A stretch of DNA of 64,000 nucleotides, from positions 186,001-250,000 of the forward strand of contig JADJEH010000001.1 in the NCBI GenBank assembly GCA_016702305.1, given 5' to 3'. The notes under the pieces are model-generated. The model had not been told where the DNA came from. It saw nothing but the letters and a program-made list of their open reading frames with translations, and did not search any database. Made by a program: the position numbers and the translations under genes. Of this stretch, positions 59,014 to 64,000 are shown piece by piece (position 1 is the stretch's first letter; each line of letters starts with the position of its first letter). This stretch comes from a bacterium. GTDB lineage: Bacteria; Electryoneota; RPQS01.

Positions 59014-59684
59014 TGCTGCGTGAACTGGTCCTTCTGCTTAGCCTGTTTCCACTAATGAGTCTCGCGCAAGACATGACGCGCCTCGAACGCCTGATTGCCG
59101 CCACATGGGCACCGCATCAGGTCGCGTGCCAATGGGAGCCGGTGTTTGGCGATGCGGCCGCGCTGGAGTCGTGGATAGAAGTGATTGTCGCAAGCGAACT
59201 GCCCGAGTCCGCGCATGACCAACTGACCATCGGCTTGACGGGCCGCGATGCCGCCGGACAGCCCGCGCATTTGACGGTCAAGGGCCGGGCGCGAATCTAT
59301 GGCGCGGCCTGGTCGGTAAACGACCGCGTGAAGCTCGGCGCGGAAATCCGCCGCGAGGATCTGCATGAAATCGAATGTGAATGGAGCGCGTTGCGCGATG
59401 TCGCGCTGTTGGACGCGCAGACCATCGTCGGAAAATTCGCCGTGCGGCCGCTGGTGCCTGGCCGGGCGATTCTCGCGGCGGATGTGCGCCCGCGAGCCAT
59501 CATTCACTCCGGCGATCCCGTCGTGATTCACTACGAGCAGGGCGGAGTGATTGTAAAAGTAGAAGGCGTCGCGATGAAGGACGGCGGAGTCGGTGAGACA
59601 ATTCCCGTGCGCGTGCCCGAAGTCGAACGCAATAGATTGCAAGGAGTGATCCAAGATGATGCCACGCTGCGCTGGATTCGTTAG
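59013..59684 (+). CDS. flgA: flagellar P-ring chaperone FlgA
   Basis: FlgA is a periplasmic helper for P-ring assembly. The 223 residues start with a signal peptide (LRELVLLLSLFPLMSLA) and end with the SAF-type domain (LDAQTIVGKFAVRPLVPGRAILAADVRPRAIIHSGDPVVIHYEQGGVIVKVEGVAMKDGGVGETIPVR). Its last 29 bases overlap flgH. The presence of FlgA with FlgI implies a periplasm and peptidoglycan-anchored P ring. Confidence 0.9.
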   Translation: MLRELVLLLSLFPLMSLAQDMTRLERLIAATWAPHQVACQWEPVFGDAAALESWIEVIVASELPESAHDQLTIGLTGRDAAGQPAHLTVKGRARIYGAAWSVNDRVKLGAEIRREDLHEIECEWSALRDVALLDAQTIVGKFAVRPLVPGRAILAADVRPRAIIHSGDPVVIHYEQGGVIVKVEGVAMKDGGVGETIPVRVPEVERNRLQGVIQDDATLRWIR

Positions 59685-60237
59685 TCTGCTTCTTTTGTCG
59701 AGCGCCGCGCTTCTGGCCGGCGTCCACGGCAACGGGCTTGCGCCATCGTTCTACAACGATTGCAATGCGCGTAATGTAGGCGATCAGCTTACCGTGCTGA
59801 TTATCGAAAATTCTTTGGCCTCCGCGTCAGCCCGCACCAATACCAAGGGCGAGTTTGATGCCGAATTGCAAGCCGCCGGTTCCGGTCCGCTCGATTTCAT
59901 TCCGCTTCTGTCCGGAAGCGGTTCCTCTAAGAGTGAACACAAAGGCACGGGCACGACTACGCGGCAAGGCACGTTTCGTGGCAGCGTTGTGGTCCGTGTA
60001 ATCGAAGTGCTTCCCAACGGCGACATGCGTATAGAAGGCCAGAAATCGGTCGTCATAAATGGCGAACGGCAACTCACGATACTGTCCGGCACGGTGCGCC
60101 AATCCGATGTTACGCCTGACAATACAGTCACGTCCGACCTCATTGGCGACGCGGAAATCTCGTACAAGGGCAAAGGGGTGCTGGGCAACACCGAACGCCC
60201 GGGCGTGATCGCGCGCATCTTCGATTGGATCTTCTAA
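59656..60237 (+). CDS. flgH: flagellar L-ring protein FlgH
   Basis: The outer-membrane L-ring subunit. The 193 residues include the conserved RNVGDQLTVLIIENSLASASARTNT, LLSGSGSSKSEHKGTGTTTRQGTFRGSVVVRVIEVLPNGDMRIEGQKSVVINGE and ISYKGKGVLGNTERPGVIARIFDWIF. The signal peptide (LLLLSSAALLAGVHG) has no lipobox cysteine, although FlgH is usually a lipoprotein. The first Cys after it (NDCNA) is not in a lipobox context. It shares the TAATG with flgI. Confidence 0.93.
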   Translation: MMPRCAGFVSLLLLSSAALLAGVHGNGLAPSFYNDCNARNVGDQLTVLIIENSLASASARTNTKGEFDAELQAAGSGPLDFIPLLSGSGSSKSEHKGTGTTTRQGTFRGSVVVRVIEVLPNGDMRIEGQKSVVINGERQLTILSGTVRQSDVTPDNTVTSDLIGDAEISYKGKGVLGNTERPGVIARIFDWIF

Positions 60238-61325
60238 TGCGAATGACTATCGTTTCCATATTGCTCGCAGCGGCCACGGCCTTCGGCGGCGTGCGCGTGG
60301 GTGACCTAACCGGCTATCCCAACACGACGCCCGTGACGCTGACCGGATACGGTCTCGTCGTCGGATTGGCAGGCACTGGCGATGGCAGCAAATCAACGTT
60401 TACGCCACAGACCTTCGCGAGCATGCTCAAGCAATTCGGCATCGAAGTCGCGCCGGGCGAGTTGAAGCTGAAGAACGTCGCGGCGGTGATGATCACCTGC
60501 GAAATGCCCGCCGGGGCGCGGCGCGGCGCGCGCATAGACGCACTCGTTTCGTCGCTTGGCGATGCAACCAGCCTACAGGGCGGCACGCTCTTGCGTTCCG
60601 TGTTGAACGATCCGTGGGGCAATCCGATCGCCGAGGTGCAAGGTCCAATTTCCATCGGCGGCTTTAACTTTGAAACTGGGGGCAATCGCGTCTCGCGCAA
60701 TCACGCCGTCGCCGGACGCATTCCGGGAGGGACGATTCTTTTCGCGGACGGCCCGCAACTTCCCGCGCCTGCGGATACCGTTGTCCTTGTGCTGGAGCAG
60801 CCTGATCTGCGCACTGCCGTCGCGATTACCAAAGCAATCAACGCGCACTACGGCGGCAGCGCGCGCACCGACGACCCGGCCCAAGTTGTGGTCAACGTGC
60901 CGACGATGTACGAAACGCAGAGCGACCGTTTCGAATTTCAATCTATCATTGAAGACATTCAGATCGAGCCCATCGGGACGGACCGCATCGTTATCAATGA
61001 GCGCACTGGGACAATTGTCGTCGGTACGGGTGTGACGCTGATGCCGACAGCGATTGCGCACGGCAACTTGACCGTGGAAATTTCCGAGCGCCCGGTGATC
61101 AGCCAGCCCAACGCTTTCGGCCAAGGCGAAACTGTCATCGAATCACAAAGCACCATCAGCGTCGAGAATGCCGGCGAAGGGCTCAAGGAGATTGAAGGCG
61201 CGGCATCGGTTGGTGACGTGGCACGCATGCTGAATTCCCTCGGCGTGACGCCACGCGACATGATTGCGATATTCCAGGGACTGAAAGCGGCGGGCGCTCT
61301 GCGCGCTGAACTGGTAATTATCTAA
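60237..61325 (+). CDS. flgI: flagellar P-ring protein FlgI
   Basis: The periplasmic P-ring subunit of 362 residues, starting at ATG 60237 that overlaps the flgH stop. A short signal (IVSILLAAATAFG) precedes VRVGDLTGYPNTTPVTLTGYGLVVGLAGTGDG. Further blocks are LKNVAAVMITCEMPAGARRGARIDALVSSLGDATSLQGGTLL and INERTGTIVVGTGVTLMPTAIAHGNLTVEI. The last part DVARMLNSLGVTPRDMIAIFQGLKAAGALRAELVII is typical. It shares one base with flgJ. Confidence 0.96.
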   Translation: MRMTIVSILLAAATAFGGVRVGDLTGYPNTTPVTLTGYGLVVGLAGTGDGSKSTFTPQTFASMLKQFGIEVAPGELKLKNVAAVMITCEMPAGARRGARIDALVSSLGDATSLQGGTLLRSVLNDPWGNPIAEVQGPISIGGFNFETGGNRVSRNHAVAGRIPGGTILFADGPQLPAPADTVVLVLEQPDLRTAVAITKAINAHYGGSARTDDPAQVVVNVPTMYETQSDRFEFQSIIEDIQIEPIGTDRIVINERTGTIVVGTGVTLMPTAIAHGNLTVEISERPVISQPNAFGQGETVIESQSTISVENAGEGLKEIEGAASVGDVARMLNSLGVTPRDMIAIFQGLKAAGALRAELVII

Positions 61326-61618
61326 TGAAAATTCTACCGACGAATCAACCCATCGCTTTGACGCGGGCGGCGACGCATCGTGAACCGACCGTCGCGGAAG
61401 TTTCCGATCAGTTCGAAACTCTGCTGACGCATCAAATCTTGCAGGAACTGCAAAAGGGCCTGGAAGGCGAATCCCTGTTCGGAGATGGAGTGGAGGGTAA
61501 TACGCTTGGAGCCGTTGCGCAATGGGAGCTCGCGGAAAAGTTGGCCGGCTCGCTCGATCTTGGAATTCTCGCGCAGCTCCGAACCGCCGAAAATACCGAG
61601 CAAAGAGGTGACAAGTGA
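61325..61618 (+). CDS. flgJ: rod-assembly protein FlgJ, N-terminal domain only
   Basis: The 97 residues cover only the rod-binding domain: EVSDQFETLLTHQILQELQKGLEGESLFGDGVEGNTLGAVAQWELAEKLAGSLDLGI. The C-terminal muramidase domain of the enterobacterial FlgJ is absent, as in many other phyla, so a separate lytic enzyme must open the cell wall. It overlaps flgI by one base and the FlgN-like gene by four. Confidence 0.88.
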   Translation: MKILPTNQPIALTRAATHREPTVAEVSDQFETLLTHQILQELQKGLEGESLFGDGVEGNTLGAVAQWELAEKLAGSLDLGILAQLRTAENTEQRGDK

Positions 61619-61977
61619 GCCCTGAAGCACACGATTTCGTCCGGGAATTAGGCTGTCTGAAGATTCACATCCAGCGGCTTGAAGATCGCCTGCGTAAGAA
61701 TGAGCTGGCCGGTATTGAAGGTGAGGCGGCCGAAGTTGAGACCAATCTGGTGCGCCTGCTTCGCGCCCAACGTGCGCTGCCGCGCAATGAGCAGCAGCAG
61801 ATGCGCCGCCGGTTTGTCGCGCTGCGTCAGGATGCTTTGAAAACACTGGAGATTTCGCGCCGCATACTTGACGAGAGTCTGCGAGCGACCGTTGAGCTGC
61901 TCGAGGTTATCGAAGCCAACAATAATTATGACGGCCGACACGGTGGCCGTTCAATCATGATTGACCGCAAGGCGTAA
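61615..61977 (+). CDS. flgN: FlgN-like export chaperone
   Basis: A 120-residue helical protein (LGCLKIHIQRLEDRLRKNELAGIEGEAAEVETNLVRLLRAQRALPRNEQQQMRRRF). Its position immediately before flgK, size and coiled-coil character fit FlgN, the chaperone of the hook-associated proteins FlgK and FlgL. The GTG start has AGAGGTG just upstream and overlaps flgJ by four bases. Sequence similarity to known FlgN is not strong by eye. Confidence 0.68.
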   Translation: MSPEAHDFVRELGCLKIHIQRLEDRLRKNELAGIEGEAAEVETNLVRLLRAQRALPRNEQQQMRRRFVALRQDALKTLEISRRILDESLRATVELLEVIEANNNYDGRHGGRSIMIDRKA

Positions 61978-61980
61978 CGC

Positions 61981-63357
61981 ATGAGTACACTCTCCAACAT
62001 ACTCGAGCAAGGCCGCCGCGCACTTCAGGTTCAGCAGCTGGCGATGCAAGTCATCGGTCACAATACGACCAATGCGGGCACCGTCGGCTATTCGCGGCGC
62101 CGCCTCGATCTGGAAACCGCGCCGCCCGGCGAAACGGGCATGTGGGACACTGGTTCCGGTGTGGACGTGCTTCGTCTGGCTCGCGTGCGCGATCGCCTGC
62201 TCGACTCGCAGATTCGCGGCGAAACCAGCGTGGCGTCTTATTGGAGTGAACGTGAGGACCGACTCGGCCGCGTTGAAGAAGTGTTCAACGCGCTCGGTGA
62301 CAACAACCTTGGTAAACTGATGGACGATTTCTGGAGTGGCTGGCATGATCTGGCCAATGACCCAGAGAGCATGGCTCCGCGCTACGCTCTGCGTGACCGC
62401 GCAGGTGCGCTTGTCAGCAGTCTCAAACGCGTTCACCAGAACCTTGCTCAGCAGATCGAAGATACCAACGCCCGCATCGGTGACGCCGTGAACGGGATGA
62501 ACGATCTTACTTCGGCGATTGCGGACTTGAACGTCCGCATCAGCCGCGCCGAGCTCAGCGGTCAGGAGGCGTCGGACCTTCGGGACTCGCGTGATCTGCT
62601 CGTTGAACAATTGGCGCAGATCGCCGACATTTCCGTACAAGATCAAAGTGACGGTTCGATTAATGTATACATTGGCGGCCAGATAATCGTTCAGCGCGAC
62701 ATGGCAGTCCGCGTGAATGCTGATGAAACAACCAGCGACCCGAAGCGCAAATACAATTTGACGTTGGGCAGTTCGCCGCTAACGTGGAACCCCATGGGCG
62801 GTGAATTGGGTGCCTTGATAGAGCAGCGGGACGTTGAATTGCCGGGCATGATTGCCATGCTGGATCAGTTCGCGCGAGAATTGAGTTCGTCCATCAATGA
62901 ACTGCACATGCAGGGCTACGGGCTGAACGGCTCCCAAGGTCAGGAGTTCTTTCGGGTGGGAGCGACGGGCGTAGCCGATCTGGCGTTGAGCGCGACCATC
63001 ATGGATGATCCGGCCAATATAGCGGCGGCGAGCGGAGCGAATGCGCCGGGCGACAATTCCATGGCGCTCGCCATCGCGCAGTTGCAGCACAGCACGAGTA
63101 TAGACGGTGTCACGCTTGATCAATGGCTGCGGAATATACCGCTTGAAGCGGGCAGCCGCCGTGCTGCGGCAATTCAACAACGTGACATTGAGAATGCAGT
63201 GCTCGAGAATGCGGTGAACCGCAGAGCGTCCATCAGCGGCGTAAGCCTCGATGAAGAAATGGCCAGGCTGCTTGAATCGCAGAAAGCCTATGAAGCCGCG
63301 GCAAAAATCGTTCAGACCGTAGATGAAATGATGCAAACCGTCATTAACCTCAAGTAA
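61981..63357 (+). CDS. flgK: flagellar hook-associated protein FlgK (HAP1)
   Basis: The first hook-filament junction protein. The 458 residues begin LSNILEQGRRALQVQQLAMQVIGHNTTNAGTVGYSRRRLDLE and contain FNALGDNNLGKLMDDFWSGWHDLANDPESMAPR. The end GVSLDEEMARLLESQKAYEAAAKIVQTVDEMMQTVINLK is the diagnostic C-terminal helix. It lies three bases after the chaperone gene. Confidence 0.95.
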   Translation: MSTLSNILEQGRRALQVQQLAMQVIGHNTTNAGTVGYSRRRLDLETAPPGETGMWDTGSGVDVLRLARVRDRLLDSQIRGETSVASYWSEREDRLGRVEEVFNALGDNNLGKLMDDFWSGWHDLANDPESMAPRYALRDRAGALVSSLKRVHQNLAQQIEDTNARIGDAVNGMNDLTSAIADLNVRISRAELSGQEASDLRDSRDLLVEQLAQIADISVQDQSDGSINVYIGGQIIVQRDMAVRVNADETTSDPKRKYNLTLGSSPLTWNPMGGELGALIEQRDVELPGMIAMLDQFARELSSSINELHMQGYGLNGSQGQEFFRVGATGVADLALSATIMDDPANIAAASGANAPGDNSMALAIAQLQHSTSIDGVTLDQWLRNIPLEAGSRRAAAIQQRDIENAVLENAVNRRASISGVSLDEEMARLLESQKAYEAAAKIVQTVDEMMQTVINLK

Positions 63358-63358
63358 C

Positions 63359-64000
63359 ATGCGCGTTTCTCATTTGCAGCAGCATCAGAGTTTCGTCCGG
63401 GACGTCGACCAGCGCCTCTATAACATGACGCGCATCCAGCAGGAGCTCGGCGCGGGACAACGCATCTTTCAGCCGTCCGAGGACGTCGCATCGGCGGGAC
63501 ACGCCATGGACTCTCGTTCGCAGATTGAGTCCATCGCACAGTATCGTCGCAACATCGAGAATGGTCAAGGCTATGTTGAAGCCGCGGACGCTAAACTAAC
63601 ATCGCTGGTCGAACTGCTTAACGAAATAGACGCGCTGGCACTGCAAGCCGATAACGATCACGTGACGCCGGAGGATCGCACTTTCGCGGCGCAAGAGTTG
63701 AATCAGAAGCTCGAGTCCCTGCTCGAATATGCCAATGCACAGGTCGGCGACCGCTATCTGTTTGCCGGGCACGGCACGACAGCGGCGCCATTTGCCGTGA
63801 CACGAGACGCCAACGGATTGATAACATCAGTTGCGGCTGTTAACGAGTCCATCTCCGGCCGCGTCTACCGTACTATTGACGAGAACGAGAATGTTGCTAT
63901 CAACGTGACCGGTGACCGCCTCTTTCAGCCGCAAGGCGAAGCCGGTACCGCGAGCGATATATTCTACGTCGTTGCTCAGTTGCGCGACACGATTGCCAAC
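63359..64000 (+). CDS. flgL: flagellar hook-associated protein FlgL (C-terminus cut by window edge)
   Basis: An open frame from ATG 63359 to the right edge gives 214 residues. It begins RVSHLQQHQSFVRDVDQRLYNMTRIQQELGAGQRIFQPSEDVASAGHAMDSRSQIESIAQYRRNIENG, the flagellin-like N-terminal domain of FlgL (HAP3). The later ELNQKLESLLEYANAQVGDRYLFAGHGTT is the matching FlgL block. It starts one base after the flgK stop. Confidence 0.93.
   Translation, partial: MRVSHLQQHQSFVRDVDQRLYNMTRIQQELGAGQRIFQPSEDVASAGHAMDSRSQIESIAQYRRNIENGQGYVEAADAKLTSLVELLNEIDALALQADNDHVTPEDRTFAAQELNQKLESLLEYANAQVGDRYLFAGHGTTAAPFAVTRDANGLITSVAAVNESISGRVYRTIDENENVAINVTGDRLFQPQGEAGTASDIFYVVAQLRDTIAN

Overview
This 64 kb window is gene-dense, GC-rich (around 57-60 % by eye) bacterial chromosome. 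The host is a motile, diderm bacterium: the flagellar set includes both the P ring (FlgI) and L ring (FlgH, FlgA), and there are HlyD-type and beta-barrel-type envelope proteins. I cannot name the organism. The mix of FliY-like FliN, MotE-like and TIGR02530-like flagellar proteins, a ProS without the editing insertion, frequent GTG/TTG starts and very tight gene overlaps would fit an uncultured lineage around the FCB group (for example Zixibacteria- or KSB1-like). That placement is low-confidence inference.

Layout. (1) 1-1004, minus: a truncated thioredoxin/NHL-repeat protein. (2) 1234-7529, plus: an overlapping operon aroF-aroA-aroE-aroC-aroK-aroB::aroQ carrying all seven shikimate-pathway activities in six genes, with a consensus-like sigma-70 promoter in front and a rho-independent terminator behind. 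(3) 7708-10103: thioredoxin reductase and dihydrolipoyl dehydrogenase behind a perfect CRP-type palindrome. (4) 10121-16456: two small exported proteins, proS, a predicted outer-membrane barrel, cob(I)alamin adenosyltransferase, ftsH and a secreted protein. (5) 25609 down to 16543, minus: uvrA, a large M28 peptidase, nadA, aspA, a TauE/SafE permease and a DUF4846-like protein, nearly all touching or overlapping. (6) 25924-27303: an NtrC-family sigma-54 activator with its own sigma-70 promoter. (7) 30425 down to 27383, minus: a HlyD / ABC ATPase / ABC-2 permease export operon.

(8) 30770 to the right edge, plus: more than 33 kb of flagellar genes: flgC, fliE, fliF-J, motE-like, a giant fliK, flgD, a TIGR02530-like gene, flgE, fliL, fliM, fliN (FliY-like), fliO, fliP, fliQ, an HDOD gene, fliR, flhB, flhA, flhF, fliA, a SwrB-like membrane protein, then flgF, flgG, flgA, flgH, flgI, flgJ, flgN-like, flgK and a truncated flgL. 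Rod protein FlgB, FlhG, filament cap, flagellin and stators are not in the window.

Regulation. Three intergenic sequences with correct GG-N10-GC spacing match the sigma-54 (-24/-12) consensus. They stand before flgC, before a small zinc-ribbon gene plus flgD, and before flgF. With the NtrC-type activator at 25924 and FliA at 54691, this suggests a sigma-54 to sigma-28 hierarchy. The sequence offers no CRISPR, prophage, transposon or tRNA. The most interesting points are the AroB-AroQ fusion, the sigma-54 architecture, the oversized FliK with an exact 62-residue tandem duplication, several unrecognised small genes inside the flagellar operon, and the M28 peptidase with a possible degenerate dipeptidase tail.
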